From the NCBI GenBank assembly GCA_021323705.1, contig JAJPKL010000010.1, forward strand, positions 1 through 58,164: DNA of 58,164 nt, read 5' to 3'. This DNA is from Nitrososphaerota archaeon (GTDB lineage: Archaea > Thermoproteota > Nitrososphaeria > Nitrososphaerales > Nitrosopumilaceae). Position numbers and translations under genes: made by a program. Positions 44,973 to 53,746 of this stretch are shown piece after piece. Each line of letters starts with the position of its first letter. The first letter of the stretch is position 1. The notes below the pieces were generated by a model. The model searched no databases. It was not told the DNA's origin and saw only the letters and a list, made by a program, of their open reading frames with translations.

Positions 44973-45263
44973 TCAAAAGTTGTCGCTAAAGTTTCTTGTG
45001 TGCTTGTCTACCTCATCTTGAGGTAAAAGTGACTTGTTTTCGTGCTTGTGTTCCGACTTGTGTATACGTTTTTCCATCTTTTCCTCATGTTCTTTTCTTA
45101 CATGGTGAAGCCTGTCTGCCTCGTGGATAAACTCTTTTCCGCATCCTGTACACTTTACAATTTCATGGTGGTGTACGTGCCTAGCATGGCTTATCAGTTC
45201 TTCATATTCTGAAAACTTTGATTTGCATTGCTCACACTTGAATTTGTTGCCAAAAAATTTCAT
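44973..45263 (-). CDS. Two-finger C2H2 zinc-finger protein
   Basis: A 96-residue protein with two C2H2 fingers, FKCEQCKSKFSEYEELISHA followed by His residues, and VKCTGCGKEFIHEADRLHHV with KEH. The fingers occupy residues 7-60; the rest is Lys/His/Glu-rich. Small C2H2 proteins are frequent in archaea and usually bind nucleic acid or protein. Two AACATGT sites lie upstream (45270 and 45301), 31 bases apart. The tiny Cys/His-rich gene lies next upstream on the same strand. Confidence 0.8.
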   Translation of the reverse strand: MKFFGNKFKCEQCKSKFSEYEELISHARHVHHHEIVKCTGCGKEFIHEADRLHHVRKEHEEKMEKRIHKSEHKHENKSLLPQDEVDKHTRNFSDNF

Positions 45264-45372
45264 ATTTACAACATGTTATGATTGGATGGATAAGAATGTT
45301 AACATGTAGACAGGAATTGTAGCATACCTTGCAGGTAGTTCTTTTCGGTTTGGGTTTGTAATAATCCCATAG

Positions 45373-45492
45373 TTATTTTTTGTGTATCTTGTGCTTTACA
45401 CCGTCTGGATGTATGCATTGGTCATTCTCATGTTTGTGGTTCTTTTTATCGTCACCTTTGCAATGTTTTGGATCGCAATTACATTTTGACAT
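45373..45492 (-). CDS. Tiny Cys/His-rich protein, 39 residues
   Basis: ATG to TAA encodes MSKCNCDPKHCKGDDKKN followed by HKHENDQCIHPDG and a basic VKHKIHKK tail. Four cysteines and six histidines in 39 residues, with Lys and Asp in between, suggest a metal-binding peptide of metallothionein or zinc-knuckle type. It has no homolog I recognise. It stands between the zinc-finger gene and the H+-ATPase on the same strand. Confidence 0.5.
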   Translation of the reverse strand: MSKCNCDPKHCKGDDKKNHKHENDQCIHPDGVKHKIHKK

Positions 45493-45606
45493 GCAGATGA
45501 ATCAAGCGTTTGTTGTATTATAATAATTCGTAGATTCTCAATCTTGACAACCATCAATCGAAGGAAAAGTATCAGATTGGATTTTGAACTATGAGAACAT
45601 AGTACT

Positions 45607-48051
45607 TCATCTACGCAATTTCACATTCTCTAAGAGCTTGTAGATCGATCCCTTTGCAAAGTCAGTTACCACAAACCATGCCAAGGCATAGATCCAGACA
45701 AACAGAGCATTATACCATCCTATCGCTGGTACTATAATCCCCTGAGCAGTAATTATAGTTGCGATTGATTGTGTAGCTATAATTGCTAAAAATAGACGCA
45801 AAGCTGGCTTGACAGTCCAGAAATGACCACGTGTTCGAGCAATAAAGAACAAGAGATGTCCAGCCACTGATAATTTCAGGTAAATTAGTGATTGCAGAGG
45901 TCCTGTTTTCAAGTCGAGAATATTCATTCCTATGTAAAGTAGACTAAATGATGAAACCACACCTATCAATCCAAGTCCTGTAGCTATTCCCAGAACCTTC
46001 CGCATTTCCCATCGTTCAGGATTGTTGGATATGCGTACATTGTCATAAGCAATAGTCATGATAGGAATATCATTTAGGATAGCTAATAGGACAATCATAA
46101 GTGGCGTTATAGGGTAGAAACTGAAGATCAGTATTGAGGAAATCAGGAAGAAGAGGATCCTAATTGTCTCGCTAATGCGATATATTGCATAGTTGTTCAT
46201 TCTTTGAAATATTTTACGGCTTTCCCTGATTGCATCAATTATTACGGAAAGACCTGGTTGTGTCAGAACAATGTGTGCTGCTGATTTTGCTACATCTGTT
46301 GCACCAAAAACTGCAATTCCGACATCTGCCTTTTTTAATGCAGGTGCGTCGTTGACTCCATCTCCCGTCATTCCTACAATATGGCCTTTTGACTGTAGTA
46401 ATCCTACTATCTTGTACTTGTGTTCTGGAAAGACTTGGGCAAAGCCATCAGACCTTTCAACTATACTTTGTATTTCTTCATCGCTCTTGTCAATTATTTG
46501 CGAGGCAGCAAGTATGTTGGTGCCAAGGTTCAGTTCTCTTGCAATCTCCTTTGCAATTTCGATATGATCGCCAGTAACCATCTTGATGCTGATTCCCATC
46601 TTCTTGGCAACATTGACGGTGTCTTTGGAATCTTCTCGTGGAGGGTCGTAGAGAGAAACAATGCCCACAAATTCCCAGTTGCCTTCTAAATTTGTCTTTG
46701 CCACGCCTAGGGAACGAAATCCTTTGGACGCAAGATTGCGTACGCTTTCTTCTAATCTTTCGGACATGTGATCTTTCTTCAATACAAGCTCAAGAATTAC
46801 CTGCGGTGCACCTTTTGAGACCATAAACTCGCTTCCTGACACATCCTCTATCACTGCTTCAACTCTTTTTATTAATGGATCAAATGGCTTGAAGGAGATC
46901 TTTTTGTAAGATTTTGTTTGATTGTATACATTCGAATCTTTGGATTTTGCAATTATTGCGTTGTCTATGTGATCCCTGTCTTCTCCTCTTGATGCTAGAG
47001 TTGCAAACAATAGAACGTCAGATTCTGTGAATTTGTCAAATGTTACCAGTTCAGCTACGCTGAGATCATTTTTAGTTAAAGTTCCAGTCTTGTCTGCACA
47101 TAAAATGTCAACTCCTGCCATCTCCTCGATTGCTACAAGCTTGCTAACAAGCGCCTGTTTTTTTGCAAGCACAGTAGCACCAACTGCCATGGTCACCGAA
47201 AGTACTGCAGGTAGGGCTGCAGGAATTGCGGCAATCATCAATACCAAGGCAAATTGGAGGGTTTCAGGGATGCTTTCCTGCCTAAACATCGCAGCAAGAA
47301 AGACAACAACAATTAGTGCGGTTGCTAACGCAATTAGATAATTTCCTATTTTTATCAGGGCTTTTTGAAAATGGCTTTTTGTCTTTGCCTCTTCAACAAG
47401 TTTTGCAGTCTTGCCAAAATAGGTCTTCATGCCAGTTGATACTGTCAACGCAGTCATCTCGCCTTTTTGGACCACCGAACCAGAGTATGCTACGTCAGAT
47501 ACAAGCTTCTCGACAGGAAATGACTCTCCTGTAAGTGCAGACTCGTCAACAAGAAGATACTCACCTTCGAAGAGCTTAACGTCTGCAGGAATGATATCTC
47601 CAAGCCTAACTCTTATTACATCTCCTGGAACTAGCTCTTTTGCTGGTATCTCCCCCCATGTGTTGTCCCTAATTGTTCTAACTTGCAGGGCTAGCTTTTT
47701 CTTTAAGAGGTTGATAGCATCATCTGCTTTGTGTTCTTGGAAGAATGCCACAGCTCCGTTTATAGACAGCAGTGAGATTATTACCCAGAAATCTTCCCAG
47801 TGAGAAATCAGAGCTGAAAGTATAGCAGCTATTTCTATCATAAATGGTATGGGTCCCCAAAAGTATCCGAGAAGCTTTCGTACGGGATTTACTCTTTTTT
47901 CTTCTATCTCGTTGTAACCGTACTCTTGTAATCTTTTTTTTGCCTCTTGAGAGCTTATGCCTTCTTTATTTGTAGAAAAGTTCAAAAAAAGATCTTCAAT
48001 TTTGGCTTTTTTTATCTCTTCTACTGTAAAAGATCTAATCTGATTTGCCAT
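45607..48051 (-). CDS. Plasma-membrane-type proton-translocating P-type ATPase (P3A)
   Basis: The 814-residue pump has the actuator TGES in ALTGESFPVEK, the phosphorylated Asp in ILCADKTGTLTKND (about residue 317), and the hinge GDGVNDAPALKKADVGIAV. The lengths and the short N-terminus without a metal-binding domain fit P3A H+-ATPases; the last six helices end in KLRR. It would expel protons at the cost of ATP. Few ammonia-oxidizing archaea have one, and it is associated with acidophilic or acid-tolerant lineages (from memory). Confidence 0.9.
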   Translation of the reverse strand: MANQIRSFTVEEIKKAKIEDLFLNFSTNKEGISSQEAKKRLQEYGYNEIEEKRVNPVRKLLGYFWGPIPFMIEIAAILSALISHWEDFWVIISLLSINGAVAFFQEHKADDAINLLKKKLALQVRTIRDNTWGEIPAKELVPGDVIRVRLGDIIPADVKLFEGEYLLVDESALTGESFPVEKLVSDVAYSGSVVQKGEMTALTVSTGMKTYFGKTAKLVEEAKTKSHFQKALIKIGNYLIALATALIVVVFLAAMFRQESIPETLQFALVLMIAAIPAALPAVLSVTMAVGATVLAKKQALVSKLVAIEEMAGVDILCADKTGTLTKNDLSVAELVTFDKFTESDVLLFATLASRGEDRDHIDNAIIAKSKDSNVYNQTKSYKKISFKPFDPLIKRVEAVIEDVSGSEFMVSKGAPQVILELVLKKDHMSERLEESVRNLASKGFRSLGVAKTNLEGNWEFVGIVSLYDPPREDSKDTVNVAKKMGISIKMVTGDHIEIAKEIARELNLGTNILAASQIIDKSDEEIQSIVERSDGFAQVFPEHKYKIVGLLQSKGHIVGMTGDGVNDAPALKKADVGIAVFGATDVAKSAAHIVLTQPGLSVIIDAIRESRKIFQRMNNYAIYRISETIRILFFLISSILIFSFYPITPLMIVLLAILNDIPIMTIAYDNVRISNNPERWEMRKVLGIATGLGLIGVVSSFSLLYIGMNILDLKTGPLQSLIYLKLSVAGHLLFFIARTRGHFWTVKPALRLFLAIIATQSIATIITAQGIIVPAIGWYNALFVWIYALAWFVVTDFAKGSIYKLLENVKLRR

Positions 48052-48331
48052 AATTCCTCATTATTTTTTGAAAAGAAATCATAAAGATTTATCCTGTATT
48101 GGACTAGTCAAGACTGAAGTCATTGCAGGGCTTAGATTTGTTGCCTATGTTCATCTACCAGATGAGTAATCTTTCTTACTAGTGTTATTGGGCTAATGTC
48201 CTTGTTTATTATAACAAGCATTCTTGAGAATTTCGTATCTGTTTTCACAAGAAATCAATTAAGATCATTTTATTAAAACCGATTTGTAAATTTCAAATCT
48301 GATAATCATTGTGCCATTTTAATAATTTTAA
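48052..48331. other. Intergenic region upstream of the H+-ATPase
   Basis: About 280 AT-rich bases between the divergent H+-ATPase and small membrane gene. I see no RNA gene or coding frame in it; it should hold both promoters. Confidence 0.4.
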
Positions 48332-48574
48332 TTGATAAAAATATGCGATCTAAATATTTCCCCACAAAGAAAGCGAACTCTAACGGTTGTTGTAGGTCTT
48401 TCTCTAGTGTGGTTTTTTATTGCCTTGCCTGTCCAATTTCTATGGATGTTCCCATCAATACAAAAATCAGAGGAATACCAGACAATTGTAGTAATAGTGG
48501 CCTTACTATCTATTCCATTAGCAGTAAGGGGAATTTTATGGATAAGAGAACCAACGAATTCCGTCAGTCGATAA
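48332..48574 (+). CDS. Small two-helix membrane protein
   Basis: About 80 residues with two hydrophobic segments, TVVVGLSLVWFFIALPVQFL and IVVIVALLSIPLAVRGIL, and basic ends. No family is recognised. The start is doubtful: the only early in-frame option is TTG. It lies head to head with the H+-ATPase gene and could be related to it, but this is only position. Confidence 0.45.
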   Translation: MIKICDLNISPQRKRTLTVVVGLSLVWFFIALPVQFLWMFPSIQKSEEYQTIVVIVALLSIPLAVRGILWIREPTNSVSR

Positions 48575-48660
48575 ACAATCTAAATTCACAAGCCGTGAAT
48601 GTTCATTAGATTTAGTTGATCAAGTATATCAAATGTAAAAGACAGATGATTATAGCAAAA

Positions 48661-49176
48661 TCATTTTACTACCATTACTGGACATCTGGCGTATCTTACG
48701 ACATCTCCTGACACGCTACCAAGCAATAGTTTCTTGAAGCCAGATCTCCCAGTACCTCCAACTACAATTACATCAGCTTTCTCTTGTTCTGCATACTTGA
48801 TGATTGCACCTGGTATGGAATAAATCTCCTCCACCGTCTCTGTCCTAAGAGGTACTCCGACTTCGGTAGCTTTTTTTCTAATTGTATCAAACCAGTTGTC
48901 TGTGTCTTCCTTACACTTTTTTAGAAATTCTCTAAAGTTTTTTTCAGTGGCATATATCAATATAGATGCGGGGGTATGAATTACACTCATAACAATAAGA
49001 TCTTTCACTTCCATTGGATGTGAAGTTTCTGTATATATGGTATGAATTACACTCATAACAATAAGATCGGCATTGTCCTTCTTTGCCATGGAAATACCAT
49101 GTTCTGCAGCTTCAATAGATTGTGGAGAACCATCTATTGCCACTAAGATCCTTGAGAATTTTTTGAGCTTGTACAA
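48661..49176 (-). CDS. Universal stress protein (UspA family) with internal repeat
   Basis: The 171-residue protein has the Usp fold: ILVAIDGSPQSIEAAEHG (strand 1, ATP-site Asp) and VIVVGGTGRSGFKKLLLGS followed by VSGDVVRYARCPVMVVK (Gly-x2-Gly-x9-Gly-Ser/Thr ATP-binding motif). The central part contains the segment DLIVMSVIHT twice, 22 residues apart, so about 22 residues have been inserted by duplication between strand 2 and the next helix. This is not seen in ordinary Usp proteins of 140-150 residues. Confidence 0.9.
   Translation of the reverse strand: MYKLKKFSRILVAIDGSPQSIEAAEHGISMAKKDNADLIVMSVIHTIYTETSHPMEVKDLIVMSVIHTPASILIYATEKNFREFLKKCKEDTDNWFDTIRKKATEVGVPLRTETVEEIYSIPGAIIKYAEQEKADVIVVGGTGRSGFKKLLLGSVSGDVVRYARCPVMVVK
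48973..49068. repeat. 30-base direct repeat inside the Usp gene
   Basis: GGTATGAATTACACTCATAA and the ten bases after it are present identically at 48973-49002 and 49039-49068, a 66-base offset that keeps the reading frame. Identity over all 30 bases, including wobble positions, implies a recent event. Confidence 0.85.
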
Positions 49177-49263
49177 GAATAAAAACTCCTACTTTTCCTT
49201 TTTCGAAATTTTAAATTTTAAGCTAGAAAGTTTCTTTTGGTAACAAAATGAAAGTATGGGCAA

Positions 49264-49617
49264 TTACTCACCCAGTCCAGGATCTGCCTTGCCTGAAATT
49301 TTTACAACATCGTGGTCCTTGGAAATCTCTTGGATTTTGCTTACTTTCATGCGACCCATAGCGTGCAGAACATTATTAGAATCTCCATGTTCCACTTCCA
49401 ATGAATATTTTTCACGCAGCCCATTCACCTTGTTATCCACGTCCACACCTGGCTTGTATTCTATAATTGCACTCACATCAGGTTCGGAAACATCTTGCTC
49501 CGAGATCTTTCTTTCAAGAAAGATAATTCGATGTACTAAATTGGGATCTACGTTTGGCATGGCCTGTCTTAGTTTTGAGATGTATTCGTCGTATATTGAC
49601 TCAACATCTAGCGTCAT
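49264..49617 (-). CDS. Hypothetical protein, 117 residues
   Basis: No firm family. Residues 45-115 read AIIEYKPGVDVDNKVNGLRE, then LHAMGRMKVSKIQEISKDHD and VVKISGKADPGLGE, a ferredoxin-like pattern reminiscent of subtilisin propeptides (inhibitor I9). The N-terminal ~40 residues are helical and acidic. There is no signal peptide, so a cytoplasmic protein is expected. It is divergent from the next gene. Confidence 0.55.
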   Translation of the reverse strand: MTLDVESIYDEYISKLRQAMPNVDPNLVHRIIFLERKISEQDVSEPDVSAIIEYKPGVDVDNKVNGLREKYSLEVEHGDSNNVLHAMGRMKVSKIQEISKDHDVVKISGKADPGLGE

Positions 49618-49734
49618 GTCTCAAATGTAGTCATGATCTTATTTAAAAAAGGAACATGAATATCATTTGTGATAACCAAAATCATGTTTGATAATTTCCC
49701 AGTTCCTTTTATTTGATGGATTATTTACGGAGCT

Positions 49735-50235
49735 ATGTTCCAAATTGAGAAATTAAAAAATGACCTCAAAGATTGGCTGACAGAAGACGAGATAAAGGCT
49801 TCAGAGGTTACTGCTAAATTTACTGATTTTCATTTACAGTTATCAAATGCTTTTGGATTAGGTTTGCAGGTTGACATATCAAAACTAACAGGCAAATCCA
49901 TCATTGTTTTTGGTACCAAGCTTCGTAACTCTCCACCAATTCAACAAGCCTTTATGTCATTTGCTGAGACGGAAAAAATCAAGATTCTTGAGGAATTAAA
50001 AAGAGATCTAATAAGGCTTGGCGTAGAGTACAGTATTTCGGGTAATTTTTCTGATATGGTAATTGTCAAGGAGCTTTACATCCAAGATTTGACAAGGACA
50101 TCTTTTATGGAATCACTAAAAATGGTTCGTAATGCTTCCATATTTGTAATATCTATTTTGTCTGAAAAGCTTGCTATCAAACAGATTGCAACACCACCGC
50201 ATTCTCATAGTGAATTGCCTTCGCCATACGGTTAA
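49735..50235 (+). CDS. Hypothetical protein, 166 residues (DUF2299-like)
   Basis: A soluble alpha/beta protein. LKNDLKDWLTEDEIKASEV is an N-terminal helix pair, followed by DFHLQLSNAFGLGLQVDISK and KRDLIRLGVEYSISGNFSDM. This resembles the DUF2299-type archaeal proteins (low certainty). It is 17 bases upstream of the amino-acid permease gene on the same strand and probably co-transcribed. Confidence 0.55.
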   Translation: MFQIEKLKNDLKDWLTEDEIKASEVTAKFTDFHLQLSNAFGLGLQVDISKLTGKSIIVFGTKLRNSPPIQQAFMSFAETEKIKILEELKRDLIRLGVEYSISGNFSDMVIVKELYIQDLTRTSFMESLKMVRNASIFVISILSEKLAIKQIATPPHSHSELPSPYG

Positions 50236-50252
50236 GAAGTGATCAAATAGCA

Positions 50253-51578
50253 ATGACAGAATCACCTCCTCAGCTAAAGAGGAATTTGGGCCTCTTAGCT
50301 GTGACATCGCTTGGAATTGCCAACATAATAGGTGCTGGAATTTTTGTGATAAGCGGTGTTGCGGCAGGTTTAGCTGGGCCCTCTGTCATTTTTTCATTTC
50401 TGATCGCTGGGACCATTGCTTTGTTGGCTGCTCTCTCTTATGCTGAACTCTCTTCTTTCGTACACGAAACTGGTGCTTCCTATGCATTTACAAAAAGGGC
50501 ATTTGGAAGATTTTGGAGCTTTGTTGTTGGCTGGTTTAATTACTTTGATTATATTGTTGGTGCTGCCGCAGTCTCAATTGGTTTTGCGGCGTATTTTACG
50601 GAACTTTTAGGATTGGAAGGAGGTACTGCCTTGATTCTTTCCGCAATTGGACTCCCCATAGTCTTGACTGCATTGAACTTGATTGGAGTAAAAGAAGCAA
50701 CTCATACTACAATGATAATGGTGTTCATCAAGATTTTTGCATTGGTTCTGTTGATAATGCTTGGCGGATTTTATCTCTCGACGCATCTAGGTTTGACACA
50801 CTTTCACCCATTTTTCCCAAACGGTTTTGGCGGTACACTTAACGGCGCAGCCATAATCTTCTTTGCCTTTTTGGGATTCAATACTGTCTCCATGATGTCA
50901 GAAGAAACAAAAAATCCGCAAAAAACTATACCAAAGGCTCTACTACTAGCTTTCTTTGTAAGTTTTGTACTTTACATTGCCATAGCAATAATATTAGTTG
51001 GAATGTTGGACTGGAAGACAATTGGAAACAACCCGTCACCATTGTCAGAGCTTGCTTCAAGCATTTCAAAAAATAGGATTTTTCTAGACATCGTATCCTT
51101 TTCTGCAGTTGTTGCAACTGGATCGGTAGTCCTAAGTTCCATAATTGGTGGTACAAGGGCGAGTTTTGTCATGGGAAGGGACAAAGTTTTACCTAGGCAA
51201 CTAGATCTAATCAGCAGAAAGTTTGGAACCCCTTATGTTTCAATCCTAATCGGAGGAACTGCCATTGCTGTTCTCGCCGGAATTTTTTTCAAAAATATTG
51301 GCGAGATTGCATCCATTTACAATTTTGGAAGCCTGTTAACTTACATCTTTGTTCACATGTCTCTTATGAAACTAAGAAAAAAGGAACCAAAAACAGACAG
51401 ACCTTTCAAGGTACCACTCTACCCAGTTCTTCCTATTATAGGACTGGTATGCTGCGTTGTGCTGATTTACTATCTCAGTAACACTGCAAAGATTGCCTCA
51501 TTATTATGGGGAGCAATTGGATTGGCGGTATACTTTGTCATTACAAGGATCTACAAAACAAAAATGCCAAAAACCTAA
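50253..51578 (+). CDS. APC-family amino acid permease
   Basis: The 441-residue, twelve-helix transporter carries the APC motif GIANIIGAGIFVISGVAAGL in helix 1, with the unwound Gly-x-Gly substrate site, and SYAELSSFVHETGASYAFTK in helix 3. The length and the GPSVIFSFLIAGTIALLAAL helix fit the APA/cationic amino acid group. It takes up an amino acid or amine; the specificity is unknown. Confidence 0.9.
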   Translation: MTESPPQLKRNLGLLAVTSLGIANIIGAGIFVISGVAAGLAGPSVIFSFLIAGTIALLAALSYAELSSFVHETGASYAFTKRAFGRFWSFVVGWFNYFDYIVGAAAVSIGFAAYFTELLGLEGGTALILSAIGLPIVLTALNLIGVKEATHTTMIMVFIKIFALVLLIMLGGFYLSTHLGLTHFHPFFPNGFGGTLNGAAIIFFAFLGFNTVSMMSEETKNPQKTIPKALLLAFFVSFVLYIAIAIILVGMLDWKTIGNNPSPLSELASSISKNRIFLDIVSFSAVVATGSVVLSSIIGGTRASFVMGRDKVLPRQLDLISRKFGTPYVSILIGGTAIAVLAGIFFKNIGEIASIYNFGSLLTYIFVHMSLMKLRKKEPKTDRPFKVPLYPVLPIIGLVCCVVLIYYLSNTAKIASLLWGAIGLAVYFVITRIYKTKMPKT

Positions 51579-51654
51579 TCCATTTTACAAAGTTTCTTGC
51601 GTATACTCACATCTTATCTTTTTTAACACGTTTATCTCAATGCTAAATGGGTAA

Positions 51655-52398
51655 ATGGTCAATTTTCTAACACCTTCAAGAAATGAAAAAACCGAGGTAG
51701 GGTTGCTTGTGAATAAATCAAAAAAGAGACTCGAGTCTCTTTTTAAGGAAGAATTTGAATATCACCATTTAGCCGTACATAGGTCAAATGCCTTTCTTAG
51801 ACGTCACAGCGATAAGAAAATTGAGATGTTTGTTCTCTTTGTGGACCTTGGCAAGTCTACCATCATGAGTTCAGATTTGACGCAAGAAGACTTTGCGAAA
51901 ATAATCAGGATGTTTTCACAAGAGATGGCATACGTTATAGAGCATTATGGGGGGCTTGTCTTAAAATTCGTCGGGGATGCGGTTATAGGATATTTTCCTT
52001 CAGATGGAAAATCGAATAAAACTGCCACGAAGGTAGCTTGCTGTGCCTATGCAATGAATCATGTAATCAGCGATTCCGTAAATCCGCTGTTAGAAAAAGA
52101 AATGCTTCCTGCCTTACAGATAAAAATTAGTGCGGATTTTGGAATTAATAACGTAGTGAGATATGGATCTGACAAGGTCAAGTCCCATGTAGACATAATC
52201 GGTCTACCAATTAATCTTGCGGCAAAAATGCAAATACTTGGGAATTCTGGAATTTTTGTCGTAGGAGAATTGGTTTACCGCCAACTTCCACAACGATTAA
52301 GGGCTTGTTTTAAGAGGATACGAATTAATTCAAACAAGTGGCCATATCACGAAATCCATACAACCAAGATCTATCCTGTATTTTTAGCCAAAATCTAG
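51655..52398 (+). CDS. Class III adenylate/guanylate cyclase-like protein
   Basis: A single catalytic CHD domain occupies residues 55-235. Metal-binding Asp64 is in LFVDLGKSTIMSSDL and Asp108 in LVLKFVGDAVIGYF. The transition-state Asn187 is in LPINLAAKM, but the partner Arg four residues later is Lys191. The protein has no membrane or sensor domain, only a short helical N-terminus, and would work as a homodimer. Reduced activity or a changed product is possible because of the Arg-to-Lys change. Nothing nearby suggests the receptor. Confidence 0.82.
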   Translation: MVNFLTPSRNEKTEVGLLVNKSKKRLESLFKEEFEYHHLAVHRSNAFLRRHSDKKIEMFVLFVDLGKSTIMSSDLTQEDFAKIIRMFSQEMAYVIEHYGGLVLKFVGDAVIGYFPSDGKSNKTATKVACCAYAMNHVISDSVNPLLEKEMLPALQIKISADFGINNVVRYGSDKVKSHVDIIGLPINLAAKMQILGNSGIFVVGELVYRQLPQRLRACFKRIRINSNKWPYHEIHTTKIYPVFLAKI

Positions 52399-52448
52399 TT
52401 TAATCATAATAGGTAATTTTAATAAAATAACACTTCTAATCCTAGCAA

Positions 52449-53732
52449 ATGTCTTATAGCGGCTACTGGGGAAAGAGCCTCGAATTTCTAAAGAAGAATG
52501 AGATAGAGGTAGGCACGCTTATCAAGGTTCAGGCAGATGTCAAATATTCAGGAATTGTAATGCCAAGATACGAGCACAGTGATGACCGTCACATTGTTCT
52601 CAAACTAAAAAATGGTTACAACATAGGATTGGAGATTGAAAAAATATCCCAAATTGAAATAGAATCACGACCTCCTACAAAAAAGGAAACTAATTTGCAG
52701 CCACATGCAGATCCAAAATTACCAAAGATTTTATTGATATCAACAGGTGGCACTATCGCGAGCAGGATAGACTACAGAACAGGAGGAGTAACACCGGCAT
52801 TAACAGCTGCAGAACTTAATGCAAGCGTGCCAGAACTATCAAAAATAGCTAACATAGACACCGAAGTATTATTTTCAGAGTATTCTGAAAATCTTTTGCC
52901 AGAACACTGGACAAAGATTGCAGAAAAACTTGATTCATGTTCTAGATCAGAATACAAGGGAATCATAGTTGCGCATGGAACTGATACAATGCAGTATACT
53001 GCAGCAGCACTTTCGTTCTCCCTGTCTGGTTTTCCAAAGCCTGTAGCTCTTGTCGGTTCACAGAGATCGTCTGACAGACCTTCTTCGGATGCCGCACTAA
53101 ACCTAATATCGGCAGCTAGGTTTTTGGTCAAAACTGATGCCACTGGAGTTTTTGTTGTAATGCACAATTCTACAAGTGATGATGAAATTGCTTGTCATTG
53201 GGGAACTCGAGTAAGAAAGAACCACACAAGCAAAAGAAATGCGTTTCAGACAGTAGGAGGAATGCCTGCCTTCATAGTAAAAAAAGAAAATATTGAGAAA
53301 AACCCATCATTTAACCCTCTAAAAAAGGCATATACCCCCAAGATTAATTTCAACAGCAAAGTGCTTCTAATGAAATACTATCCAGGACTTGACCCCATCT
53401 TGGTTGATAATGCAATCAGCACAGGTTACAAGGCAATCATTTTTGAGGGAACTGGTCTTGGACATGTAGGTAAGGTGATGTATGATTCTATACAGCATGC
53501 AAAAAGAAAAGGATTGTTTGTTGGTATGACATCTCAGTGCATAGACGGAATGGTACGTATGACAGTATACGATAGTGGGAGGGACCTGCTAAGCCTTGGC
53601 GTAATCCCGCTTGGAAACATGGTGCCAGAAACCGCCCTTGTTAAAGCCATGTGGGCTTTGGCCAATACTAAAGACGTCAATGAAATGGAAAAAGTAATGA
53701 CTGAGAATGTTGCTCAAGAAATTTCAGACTAA
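52449..53732 (+). CDS. gatD: Glutamyl-tRNA(Gln) amidotransferase subunit D (GatD)
   Basis: A 427-residue archaeal GatD. Residues 1-80 form the N-terminal Sm-like domain; from 92 the L-asparaginase fold begins. The active-site threonines are in LLISTGGTIASR and IVAHGTDTMQYT, with the Asp next to the second Thr and Lys in RKNHTSKRNAF. It releases ammonia from glutamine for GatE, which amidates Glu-tRNA(Gln). The gatE start is 14 bases after the stop, so the two form an operon. Confidence 0.96.
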   Translation: MSYSGYWGKSLEFLKKNEIEVGTLIKVQADVKYSGIVMPRYEHSDDRHIVLKLKNGYNIGLEIEKISQIEIESRPPTKKETNLQPHADPKLPKILLISTGGTIASRIDYRTGGVTPALTAAELNASVPELSKIANIDTEVLFSEYSENLLPEHWTKIAEKLDSCSRSEYKGIIVAHGTDTMQYTAAALSFSLSGFPKPVALVGSQRSSDRPSSDAALNLISAARFLVKTDATGVFVVMHNSTSDDEIACHWGTRVRKNHTSKRNAFQTVGGMPAFIVKKENIEKNPSFNPLKKAYTPKINFNSKVLLMKYYPGLDPILVDNAISTGYKAIIFEGTGLGHVGKVMYDSIQHAKRKGLFVGMTSQCIDGMVRMTVYDSGRDLLSLGVIPLGNMVPETALVKAMWALANTKDVNEMEKVMTENVAQEISD

Positions 53733-53746
53733 GATTTAAAACAAGT

